A DNA stretch of 64,000 bases from the NCBI RefSeq assembly GCF_042675665.1, contig NZ_JBHTJI010000001.1, forward strand, positions 868,001-932,000. The letters are read 5' to 3'. The notes under the pieces are model-generated. The model was not told the origin of the DNA. It did no database searches and worked only from the letters and a program-made list of their open reading frames with translations. Shown here piece by piece: positions 16,854 through 24,715 of this stretch; position 1 is the stretch's first letter, and each line of letters begins with the position of its first letter. Origin of the DNA: Mariniflexile jejuense (GTDB taxonomy: Bacteria; Bacteroidota; Bacteroidia; Flavobacteriales; Flavobacteriaceae). The position numbers and the translations under genes are program-made.

Positions 16854-17480
16854 ATGAGTTTAGTAAGATTAAATATAAAAGGAATATCCTATAGCCAAAC
16901 CCAAAACGGCGCTTACGCATTGATTTTAAACGAAGTAGATGGCGACCGAAAATTACCCATTGTAATTGGTGCTTTTGAAGCACAGTCTATTGCCATTGCT
17001 TTAGAGAAGGAAATTCGTCCACCAAGACCATTAACCCACGATTTATTTAAAAATTTTGCCGATAGATTTGACATTGTTGTAAAACAAGTAATCATACACA
17101 AATTAGTTGATGGCGTTTTTTATTCCAGTTTAATTTGCGAACGCGATAAAATTGAAGAAATTATTGATGCCAGAACTAGTGATGCTATTGCTTTAGCACT
17201 TCGGTTTGATGCACCTATTTTCACCTATAAAAACATTCTTGATAAAGCTGGAATTTACTTAAAAGTGAATCCTAAAAAGGAAGACGAGGAAGACGATACC
17301 CAAGATAGTATTTTGATGGACGACTTAATTGCTAATGAACTTGAACCAAATACAACACCTCGAGAAAACTACAAAGGAAAAACACTTGAGGAATTACAAC
17401 ACCTATTAGACGAAGCAGTTGCAAATGAAGATTATGAAAAAGCAGCGCATATTCGTGATGAAATTTCAAAACACGAATAA
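16854..17480 (+). CDS. Bifunctional nuclease family protein with UVR motif
   Basis: 208 residues from the ATG at 16854; a TTG 18 bases upstream would add an unconvincing extension. Residues about 1-130 form the bifunctional nuclease (DUF151) domain (LPIVIGAFEAQSIAIALE, RTSDAIALALRFDAPIF). The C-terminus (about 172-206, TLEELQHLLDEAVANEDYEK and the following residues) is a UvrB/UvrC-type helical hairpin. An acidic linker (KKEDEEDDTQD) joins the two. Homologous domains have been reported to cut DNA and RNA; the role in the cell is not known. The nucleoside transporter gene starts 23 bp downstream, suggesting an operon. Confidence 0.88.
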   Translation: MSLVRLNIKGISYSQTQNGAYALILNEVDGDRKLPIVIGAFEAQSIAIALEKEIRPPRPLTHDLFKNFADRFDIVVKQVIIHKLVDGVFYSSLICERDKIEEIIDARTSDAIALALRFDAPIFTYKNILDKAGIYLKVNPKKEDEEDDTQDSILMDDLIANELEPNTTPRENYKGKTLEELQHLLDEAVANEDYEKAAHIRDEISKHE

Positions 17481-17503
17481 TCCAATTTAACATCTTTCCA
17501 TAA

Positions 17504-18760
17504 ATGAGCATAAAAGTACGATTAATAATAATGAACTTTTTTCAGTTTTTCGTCTGGGGAGCTTGGTTAATTACCGTTGCTAATTATTGGTTTGGAACAA
17601 AAGGATGGGATGGTGCTCAATTTGGAGCCATTTTTTCAACCATGGGGATTGCTTCTATTTTTATGCCAACCCTATGCGGTATTATTGCAGATAGATGGCT
17701 AAATGCAGAAAAACTATATGGGATTCTTCACATATTAGGAGGGCTTACTTTAATAGTTGTGCCTATGGTTAATAATCCTATTTCTTTTTTTTGGGTAATT
17801 TTAGTGGCAATGGTTTTTTACATGCCTACTATTGCTCTATCAAATTCTGTAGCCTATAATGCATTAAAAAAAAGCGACCTCGATGTTGTAAAAGATTTTC
17901 CGCCAATTCGTGTTTGGGGAACTATCGGCTTTATTGCCGCCATGTGGATTACCAATTTATCTGGAAGTAAGGCGTCTGAAAATCAATTTTATATTGCAGC
18001 CATTGCCGCAGTGTTTTTAGGTATATATTCCTTTACATTACCAAAATGCGAGCCTCAGCGTGAAACTTCAGAGAACAAATCTTTTATAAAATTATTGGGC
18101 TTAAGTTCTTTTAAATTATTTGCCAATTACAAACTAGCTTTGTTTTTTGTTTTTAGTATGTTTTTAGGTGCTGCATTGCAATTAACAAATGCATATGGTG
18201 ATGTATTTTTAGATGATTTTAAACTAAACCCCATATATTCAGATTCTTTTGTAGTTAAATACTCAACTATCATCATGTCTATTTCTCAAATATCTGAGAC
18301 TGTATTTATTTTAGCAATTCCATTTTTCTTAAAACACTTCGGTATTAAAAAGGTTATGCTTATTAGTATGATAGCTTGGGTTTTACGGTTTGGCTTTTTT
18401 GCCTATGGTAATCCCAGTGAAGGATTATGGATGATTATTTTATCTTGTATTGTATATGGCATGGCATTCGATTTTTTCAATATATCTGGCTCACTATTTA
18501 TTGAAACATCAACAGATTCTAAAATTCGTTCTTCAGCGCAAGGCTTATTTATGATGATGACCAATGGTTTTGGAGCAATTTTCGGAAGTGTTGTAAGCGG
18601 CTATTTGATTGACCATTATTTTACAACAGCCACAGGGAAAGACTGGCATAACATTTGGCTTACGTTTGCCATTTACTCTTTGGTAATAGCCATAGCATTT
18701 GCTATATTATTTAAACACAAACACAATCCTGAGGAAATAAAGGAAACCATAACTCATTAA
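17504..18760 (+). CDS. Nucleoside:H+ symporter family MFS transporter
   Basis: 418 residues with about 12 membrane segments and no signal peptide. The N-terminal signature of the family is clear (FFQFFVWGAWLITVANYWF, MPTLCGIIADRWLNAEKLYG) and so is the central RVWGTIGFIAAMW. Family members such as E. coli NupG and XapB import nucleosides with protons. It lies between a nuclease-family gene and thyA, which fits nucleoside or nucleic-acid salvage, although the neighbourhood is not proof. Confidence 0.87.
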   Translation: MSIKVRLIIMNFFQFFVWGAWLITVANYWFGTKGWDGAQFGAIFSTMGIASIFMPTLCGIIADRWLNAEKLYGILHILGGLTLIVVPMVNNPISFFWVILVAMVFYMPTIALSNSVAYNALKKSDLDVVKDFPPIRVWGTIGFIAAMWITNLSGSKASENQFYIAAIAAVFLGIYSFTLPKCEPQRETSENKSFIKLLGLSSFKLFANYKLALFFVFSMFLGAALQLTNAYGDVFLDDFKLNPIYSDSFVVKYSTIIMSISQISETVFILAIPFFLKHFGIKKVMLISMIAWVLRFGFFAYGNPSEGLWMIILSCIVYGMAFDFFNISGSLFIETSTDSKIRSSAQGLFMMMTNGFGAIFGSVVSGYLIDHYFTTATGKDWHNIWLTFAIYSLVIAIAFAILFKHKHNPEEIKETITH

Positions 18761-18763
18761 AAG

Positions 18764-18782
18764 AAGTTAGTTAATAACTTTT
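18764..18782 (+). terminator. Possible weak terminator after the nucleoside transporter gene
   Basis: AAGTTA and TAACTT pair over a 5-base loop, followed by a short T-rich stretch. The stem is only 6 bp. Confidence 0.3.
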
Positions 18783-18892
18783 AATATAATTTATTGTCCA
18801 TTACTTTCAAAGTCAACGCTTTTTTTTATTTTTAAATTCAGAATTAAATCTGTTTTTTTATATATATTCCTCACAATTGTAGCGCATTATTT

Positions 18893-19717
18893 ATGAAGCA
18901 ATATCACGACCTAGTAAAACACGTTTTAGAGAACGGAAACGAAAAAGGAGATAGAACAGGAACAGGAACAAAAAGTGTTTTTGGTTACCAAATGCGATTT
19001 GATTTAAGTAAAGGGTTTCCTATGGTTACCACCAAAAAACTACATTTAAAATCGATAGTTTATGAATTGCTTTGGTTTTTAAAAGGCGACACCAATATTA
19101 AATATTTAACGGAAAATGGTGTTCGTATTTGGAATGAGTGGGCTGATGAACATGGCGATTTAGGACCTGTGTACGGTCACCAGTGGCGAAACTGGAATAG
19201 CGACGAAATTGACCAAATTAAAGAAGTTATAGACACGTTGAAAAACAACCCAAATAGCAGGCGTATGCTGGTTTCGGCTTGGAATCCTTCAGTTTTACCA
19301 GATACTTCAAAATCATTTTCTGTAAATGTTGCTAATGGAAAAGCTGCTTTACCACCATGTCACGCTTTTTTTCAATTTTATGTTGCCGAAGGAAAACTAT
19401 CGTGCCAACTATACCAACGTAGTGCCGATATCTTTCTAGGTGTACCTTTCAACATTGCATCTTACGCCCTATTTACTATGATGGTTGCACAAGTTTGTGG
19501 CTATCAAGCTGGAGAATTTATACATACTTTTGGTGATGCGCATATTTACAGCAACCATTATGAACAATTGGAATTACAACTTTCTAGAGATATTAGACCA
19601 CTACCAAAAATGATATTAAACCCTGAGGTAAAAGATATTTTCGATTTTACTTTTGAAGATTTCACCTTGATAGATTACAACCCGCATCCACATATAAAAG
19701 GCGTTGTTGCTATTTAA
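18893..19717 (+). CDS. thyA: Thymidylate synthase
   Basis: 274 residues. Converts dUMP to dTMP with methylenetetrahydrofolate, producing dihydrofolate. The catalytic Cys156 lies in LPPCHAFFQFYV; the conserved GDRTGTGTKSVFG, LKGDTNIKYL, RRMLVSAWNP and CQLYQRSAD segments are all present, and DAHIYSNHYEQ near the end is complete. A short insertion lies before the active site (about 138-150). The gene is followed after 5 bp by a TonB-domain protein gene. The DHFR gene that would recycle its product lies 1.1 kb further on. Confidence 0.97.
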   Translation: MKQYHDLVKHVLENGNEKGDRTGTGTKSVFGYQMRFDLSKGFPMVTTKKLHLKSIVYELLWFLKGDTNIKYLTENGVRIWNEWADEHGDLGPVYGHQWRNWNSDEIDQIKEVIDTLKNNPNSRRMLVSAWNPSVLPDTSKSFSVNVANGKAALPPCHAFFQFYVAEGKLSCQLYQRSADIFLGVPFNIASYALFTMMVAQVCGYQAGEFIHTFGDAHIYSNHYEQLELQLSRDIRPLPKMILNPEVKDIFDFTFEDFTLIDYNPHPHIKGVVAI

Positions 19718-19722
19718 TAATT

Positions 19723-20214
19723 ATGAAAAAAACAAGTGTTCTATTGGCATTAATGCTGAGTGCTATATCATTCTCGCAAGAAAAAGAAATTGACGATTTA
19801 AATAATGATAACAACTCTAAAGTTACATCTTTTGAAGTTATTGAAAATGTTCCTGTTTACAAAGGTTGCGATCATACTTTGAGTAATAAAGAACTAAAGG
19901 ACTGTATGTCAATATCCATTTCTAAGCATATTGCTAAAAATTTTAACACAAATGTCTCTAATGGCTTAGGCATTCCAGACGGTAGAGTTAAAATTAATGT
20001 GATTTTCAAAATAAATAGAGATGGTAATATTATTGACATAGTAGCTAAAGCACCTCATCCTGCATTGGAAGAAGAAGCTATTAGGGTTATTAAATTAATG
20101 CCTAAAATGGATAAACCTGGTTACCAAAGAGGCGAACCAGTTACAGTTCCTTATGCGTTGCCCATTGTATTTAATGTTGTAAACCCTAAAAAAGTAGCAA
20201 AACCACGAAAATAA
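19723..20214 (+). CDS. TonB C-terminal domain protein (energy-transducer-like)
   Basis: 163 residues. A signal peptide (MKKTSVLLALMLSAISFSQ) replaces the membrane anchor of true TonB, so the protein is probably periplasmic. The TonB C-terminal-like domain spans about 48-155 (PVYKGCDHTLSNKELKDCMS, then RVKINVIFKINRDGNIIDI, ALEEEAIRVIKLMPKM and VPYALPIVFNV). The two cysteines around 50-62 are typical of this Bacteroidetes subgroup. No Pro-rich spacer is visible. Its partner is unknown. It lies directly after thyA, 5 bp apart. Confidence 0.82.
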   Translation: MKKTSVLLALMLSAISFSQEKEIDDLNNDNNSKVTSFEVIENVPVYKGCDHTLSNKELKDCMSISISKHIAKNFNTNVSNGLGIPDGRVKINVIFKINRDGNIIDIVAKAPHPALEEEAIRVIKLMPKMDKPGYQRGEPVTVPYALPIVFNVVNPKKVAKPRK

Positions 20215-20218
20215 AAGC

Positions 20219-20251
20219 AAAAAAAGTGCCTTCATATGAAAGCACTTTTTT
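20219..20251. terminator. Bidirectional terminator
   Basis: AAAAAAGTGC (20220-20229) and GCACTTTTTT (20242-20251) enclose an inner TTCAT/ATGAA pair. It closes both converging genes. Confidence 0.85.
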
Positions 20252-20271
20252 GTTTAATTTTTAGGATTTAA

Positions 20272-20568
20272 CTAAACATTTACCACGCTATTATCAGCAG
20301 AAGCAAAATCATTCCATACATAAGCATCGGCTGCACTATCATTAATAAATTCACCATCAACTATATATTTAAACTCGTATGAGTTGTCTTTATCTAAATC
20401 TACAGTACCTTTAAAAGTACCACTCTTTAATTTTTTAAGCGGTGTTGCTTTTGCATTCCATTTATTAAAACTTCCTACAACGGAAACTTTTTTTGCATCT
20501 TCTGCTTCAATTGAAAAAGTCACTTTACAAACAGGTTTGCTTTTTAAGTATTGTTTTGTAATAGCCAT
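20272..20568 (-). CDS. Small isoamylase-N / CBM48-like domain protein
   Basis: 98 residues, a single beta-sandwich domain of the early-set isoamylase N-terminal (glycogen-binding-like) type. The typical VSVVGSFNKWNAKATPLKK, GTFKGTVDLDKDNSYEFKYIVDGEF and NDFASADNSVVNV pattern is complete. There is no signal peptide, so it is probably cytoplasmic. Stand-alone proteins of this size are common in Bacteroidetes; binding of alpha-glucan is plausible but untested. A TAAATTTG -7 box lies about 30 bases upstream of the start. Confidence 0.85.
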   Translation of the reverse strand: MAITKQYLKSKPVCKVTFSIEAEDAKKVSVVGSFNKWNAKATPLKKLKSGTFKGTVDLDKDNSYEFKYIVDGEFINDSAADAYVWNDFASADNSVVNV

Positions 20569-20597
20569 AATTTTAATTTTTTGTGTTGTTTACCAAG

Positions 20598-20605
20598 CAA
20601 ATTTA
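20598..20605 (-). promoter_or_regulatory. -7 promoter box of the isoamylase-N domain gene
   Basis: TAAATTTG on the minus strand matches the TAnnTTTG consensus. No TTG is found at the expected spacing. Confidence 0.4.
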
Positions 20606-20856
20606 TAAAACAATTTCTCAGACATAATCTTTTAATGTATTAATCAACAAAGAATTATCAATTTAATAATATCAATTCATAAAACTTTAAAGTTGATAAT
20701 AGTTGTTGCGCTTTAATTATAATATTGTTAATATAAAATTCATGCTTTTAATTGATTTTCAAGCACTTTAATTGTAAAATATATATACTACTAAGTTTCT
20801 AAATATCTATTAAGTATCATCAAAAAATAGTAACTTTACCATTATTTTTAAGTAAT

Positions 20857-21747
20857 ATGTTCGGAAAAAAGAAAGATATCCCGCAAATAGATAAAGACCA
20901 ATTAGAGCTTATTAAAAATGCTCAAAAACGTATCAAGCAAAAAAAACGTTTGTACGTTCACTTTGTTATTTTTTTAATTGGTTCTGTATTTTTAATACTT
21001 TTTAATTTGGGTTTAGGTTTTGGTGAAAGCTTTAAACCTTTAGATACAAACTGGTTTGTATTTGCCATTTTATTTTGGCTATTTCTATTTTTATACCATA
21101 CGTTTAATGTATTTATTACACATAAATTTATGGGGAAAGATTGGGAACAACACCAATTAAACAAATTGGTTGCTAAACAAAACGAACGTATTGAAAAACT
21201 AAAGCAAACATTACCTTCTGATGATACCTTATTAAAAAAAAAAGCGATTCCTAATACATCAAACCTTACTATAATTGTTGCTGCAGCTGAAAACGATGCT
21301 ATTGGTAAACACAACAAATTAATTTGGCACATAAGTGATGATTTGAAACGCTTTAAAAACCTAACTAGTGGTCATCATATTATTATGGGACGCAAAACTT
21401 TTGAAAGTTTTCCAAAACCATTACCAAACAGAACACACGTAGTTATTACCAGGCAAACTGATTACAAAGTACCTCAAGGTGTTATTTTAGTAAATTCTTT
21501 AGATGCCGCTATTGAAGCTTCTAAAAGTGATAACCAACCATATATTATTGGTGGTGGTGAGATATACAAACAAGCCATTTTGGTTGCAAATAAAATTGAG
21601 TTAACTCGCATACACGAATCATTTCCTGCCGATACTTTTTTTCCAAAAATTGACACTTCTATTTGGAAAGAATCAAATACTGTTTTTCATAAAAAGGATG
21701 AGAAAAACGAATTTGATTTTACATTTTTAACCTACATAAGAAAATAA
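20857..21747 (+). CDS. Dihydrofolate reductase fused to an N-terminal 2TM membrane domain
   Basis: 296 residues. Residues about 18-105 form a 2TM domain: a basic lead, a first membrane segment (LYVHFVIFLIGSVFLILFNL), a second (NWFVFAILFWLFLFLYHTF) and the typical KFMGKDWEQHQLNKL tail. After a charged linker (about 106-133), residues about 136-295 are a full DHFR domain (TIIVAAAENDAIGK, IWHISDDLKRFKNLT, IIMGRKTFESFPKPLPNR, YIIGGGEIYKQA, ELTRIHESFPADTFFP). It reduces dihydrofolate with NADPH. The DHFR part has no start codon of its own near its N-terminus, so it depends on the fusion. An A10 run (21234-21243) lies in the linker. Confidence 0.9.
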   Translation: MFGKKKDIPQIDKDQLELIKNAQKRIKQKKRLYVHFVIFLIGSVFLILFNLGLGFGESFKPLDTNWFVFAILFWLFLFLYHTFNVFITHKFMGKDWEQHQLNKLVAKQNERIEKLKQTLPSDDTLLKKKAIPNTSNLTIIVAAAENDAIGKHNKLIWHISDDLKRFKNLTSGHHIIMGRKTFESFPKPLPNRTHVVITRQTDYKVPQGVILVNSLDAAIEASKSDNQPYIIGGGEIYKQAILVANKIELTRIHESFPADTFFPKIDTSIWKESNTVFHKKDEKNEFDFTFLTYIRK

Positions 21748-22012
21748 AAATTCGCTTTAGCAAAGAACAATTTTAACTAATTAACAATCAATATAATACA
21801 TTATAATTCTATGACTAAAAACCATTATAAAAAAAGGTTTTATAGTTTAATATAACGTATTTTATATGTTATTTCCTTTCGCTTCTATAATTTTTAGGGA
21901 TTTTTATTTGTACGTAAAAGATTTCAAGAAACACTTATTATCGTTTTTCTGATTGCATTTTAACGATTTTATTTTAAAAAAATAGTTTGAATTAAAAAAA
22001 AATCTACTTTAG
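21748..22012. other. Intergenic stretch upstream of the pectate lyase gene
   Basis: AT-rich, with no credible gene on either strand. It leads into the CAATCGATTACA operator-like site at 22013. No terminator hairpin with a T run is seen after the DHFR gene. Confidence 0.5.
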
Positions 22013-22026
22013 TGCAATCGATTACA
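22013..22026. promoter_or_regulatory. LacI-like operator upstream of the pectate lyase gene
   Basis: TGCAATCGATTACA is a near-palindrome (6 of 7 half-site pairs) with the CAAyCGrTT core found also before the GH2 gene and twice before susC. It lies 66 bases before the start codon. A loose -7 box (TACTTTAG, 22036-22043) follows. Confidence 0.5.
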
Positions 22027-22092
22027 ATGTAAAATTACTTTAGTAAAAAAGTACATTAATCCTACTCAACAAACTAAAACTTAAATTAAAAA

Positions 22093-24582
22093 ATGAAAAA
22101 ACTATTACTTTACATGACTATCTTGCTTGCCTCAGTTCAAGTATGGTCGCAAACAGTAACAATTAATGAATCTGGCGGTTGGTTTGAATCTGCTTACGTA
22201 AAATGGCAACCAATTGCAGAAGCCGAAAGCTACAATGTGTACTATACAGGTGAAGGTATTACTAATAAAAAAATTGACACACAATTAATAAGATGCTACA
22301 ATAACAACATCTATAGAGCAGACGTATTAGGTTTAAAAGCAGGTGCTTACACCCTATCTGTTGTACCTGTAATTAGTGGTATTGAAGGAAATGCAAGTAC
22401 AACATCTTCTATCACAGTAATTCCACATGATAGAGCTGGTTTTGCTTTTTCAAATAACAGAATAGTTGGCGCGTATAACCTTGATGGTACAGTAATGACT
22501 GGTGCCGTTATTTTATACATTACTGAAGACACAAAAAACACAATAGAACTAAATGTTACAGGTGCTAATGCAAATCCTTGTATTGGGCTTCAAACTATTT
22601 TAGATGGTTTCAAAAAAGGTAACGACTCACGCCCTTTAATAATTCGTTTAATTGGTCAAATTACAGACCCTTCTTATTTACTTAATGGTGATGTTGTAAT
22701 TGAAAATAAACAAAATGCAAACAGCCACATTACATTTGAAGGTGTTGGTGATGATGCTGTAGCCGATGGTTGGGGTATAAGAATTAAAAATGCATCTAAT
22801 ATTGAAATAAGAAATATTGGCACCATGAACTGTAATAGTGGTGAAGGCGATAATATTGGTTTACAACAAGATAACGATCACATATGGGTACACAACGTTG
22901 ATTTCTTTTATGGTGATGCAGGAAGTGATTCAGACCAAGCTAAAGGCGATGGTGCTTTAGATTGTAAACGTTCTACTCATGTAACATTTTCATATAATCA
23001 CTTTTGGGATTCTGGAAAATCTAATCTTCTTGGACTTAGTGAAACACAAGGTGATCCTGATTTGTTAATTACTTACCACCATAACTGGTATGACCATTCC
23101 GATTCTCGTCATCCGCGTGTGCGCTATTATACTGCCCACGTATACAACAATTATTACGATGGAAATTCAAAATATGGTGTTGGCTCAACATTAGGATCTT
23201 CAGTATTCGTAGAAAACAACTATTTTAGAAACTGTAAATATCCGATGCTGACCTCATTACAAGGTACTGATATTTTCTATGGATTTCCAACCTTTTCGGG
23301 TGAAGCTGGTGGCACTATTAAAGCTTTTGGAAATACCATTATTGGAGCTACACGTTTCGATCCTTATGGAACAGATGGTCCTACAACCTCTACAGTAGAA
23401 TTTGACGCTGTTGTTACTGCTACTAAAAATGAAACAGTTCCAAACATTATTACGTCTAAATCAGGAGGAAACACTTATAATAATTTTGACACCAATGGTG
23501 TACTTTGGTACTCTTACACCGTTGATACTCCAGAAGACGCTAAAACAAACGTAATGCAATATTCCGGAAGACAAAATGGTGGCGATTTCTCCTGGACATT
23601 CAACAATGCTGTTGATGATGCTGCTTCAGATGTAAATGCAGCACTAAAATCGGCACTTACTTCTTACAGTACTAATCTAGTATGTGTACAAGGGATAAAC
23701 GAACCACCAAGCAGTCAAACCTTAGTACTTACTTCTGGAAGTAATGAGCAAACCGTAACTGAAGGAAATGCCATAACAAACATTGTATATACTTGGGGCG
23801 GAGACGCTACCGATGTTGCAGTAACAGGCATACCCGCTTCTGGAATTAGCTTTATTAAAGACATGCCTTCAAAAACTGTTACCATTTCTGGAACGCCTAC
23901 TGCCGATGTTAGCTATACCATAGCAACTTCAGGGAGTTCTGGAACACCAGTATCACAATCAGGTAACATAACTGTTGGTACTACTTCAACTGGAGATTTA
24001 ATTCACAACTTTACTATTTCAGAAAAAACAAGTACTTTTTATACTATTTCTGGAAACATGAACTCAACTAACGGAACGCAAAATTACGATGGATTAACTT
24101 TAACCAGACGTTTAAAAATTGAATCTGCTACATCTATCACTTATACAACTACAGCTGTTTCTAGTTTAACGCTAGTTTTTGATGCAGATTTTACAGGAAA
24201 AATAAAGCTTGATAATGTTGATTTTACGGCATCAGCTGGTATTGTTACAATTCCAAATATTCCTGCAGGAGTACATTCAATTACTAAAAATAATACTGCG
24301 AATCTTTTTTACATAAAAACGGTTTACACAACACTAGGCTTAGATAAAAATGCTGAAGTTTTAAAACTAAAACTGTATCCTAACCCAGTTGCAAGCACGT
24401 TTCAAATTGAAACTCGAGCCAAAATTGAAGAAATAAAAATCTACAGCATGGTAGGCGCTTTAGTAAAAAGCATTAAAAGTGATTCAAAATCTGTTGATAT
24501 TAGTAGCCTAAGTACTGGTAGCTACTTACTAAACGTATACACTAACGAAGTTGTACACAAACAAATAATTATTAAAAAATAA
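22093..24582 (+). CDS. Pectate lyase, polysaccharide lyase family 1, with T9SS sorting domain
   Basis: 829 residues. Signal peptide 1-19 (MKKLLLYMTILLASVQVWS), then an Fn3-like domain (about 22-110), then a right-handed beta-helix pectate lyase domain (about 115-440). The Ca2+ site region (GDGALDCKRSTHVTFSYNHF, 286-304) and the Arg-rich catalytic stretch HHNWYDHSDSRHPRVR (329-344) are typical of PL1. An Ig-like segment (about 535-635) and a beta-rich segment follow. The last about 75 residues are a T9SS type A domain (LKLYPNPVASTF, LSTGSYLLNVY). It cleaves polygalacturonate by beta-elimination outside the cell. It is probably the first gene of a three-gene pectin-related group, but a terminator follows it. 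Confidence 0.92.
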   Translation: MKKLLLYMTILLASVQVWSQTVTINESGGWFESAYVKWQPIAEAESYNVYYTGEGITNKKIDTQLIRCYNNNIYRADVLGLKAGAYTLSVVPVISGIEGNASTTSSITVIPHDRAGFAFSNNRIVGAYNLDGTVMTGAVILYITEDTKNTIELNVTGANANPCIGLQTILDGFKKGNDSRPLIIRLIGQITDPSYLLNGDVVIENKQNANSHITFEGVGDDAVADGWGIRIKNASNIEIRNIGTMNCNSGEGDNIGLQQDNDHIWVHNVDFFYGDAGSDSDQAKGDGALDCKRSTHVTFSYNHFWDSGKSNLLGLSETQGDPDLLITYHHNWYDHSDSRHPRVRYYTAHVYNNYYDGNSKYGVGSTLGSSVFVENNYFRNCKYPMLTSLQGTDIFYGFPTFSGEAGGTIKAFGNTIIGATRFDPYGTDGPTTSTVEFDAVVTATKNETVPNIITSKSGGNTYNNFDTNGVLWYSYTVDTPEDAKTNVMQYSGRQNGGDFSWTFNNAVDDAASDVNAALKSALTSYSTNLVCVQGINEPPSSQTLVLTSGSNEQTVTEGNAITNIVYTWGGDATDVAVTGIPASGISFIKDMPSKTVTISGTPTADVSYTIATSGSSGTPVSQSGNITVGTTSTGDLIHNFTISEKTSTFYTISGNMNSTNGTQNYDGLTLTRRLKIESATSITYTTTAVSSLTLVFDADFTGKIKLDNVDFTASAGIVTIPNIPAGVHSITKNNTANLFYIKTVYTTLGLDKNAEVLKLKLYPNPVASTFQIETRAKIEEIKIYSMVGALVKSIKSDSKSVDISSLSTGSYLLNVYTNEVVHKQIIIKK

Positions 24583-24600
24583 TTTTTTGATTAATAGCAC

Positions 24601-24630
24601 AAAAAGGCTTCCTATGTTGGAAGCCTTTTT
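24601..24630 (+). terminator. Terminator of the pectate lyase gene
   Basis: AAAAAGGCTTCC and GGAAGCCTTTTT pair perfectly over a 6-base loop, 18 bases after the stop codon. Confidence 0.88.
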
Positions 24631-24715
24631 GGTTTATAACATAGGCAATAACAGAATATAAACTTATTGCTATTCATATTTTAATTAATTTTAAAAAACT
24701 TTTATTCGTTTAAAT

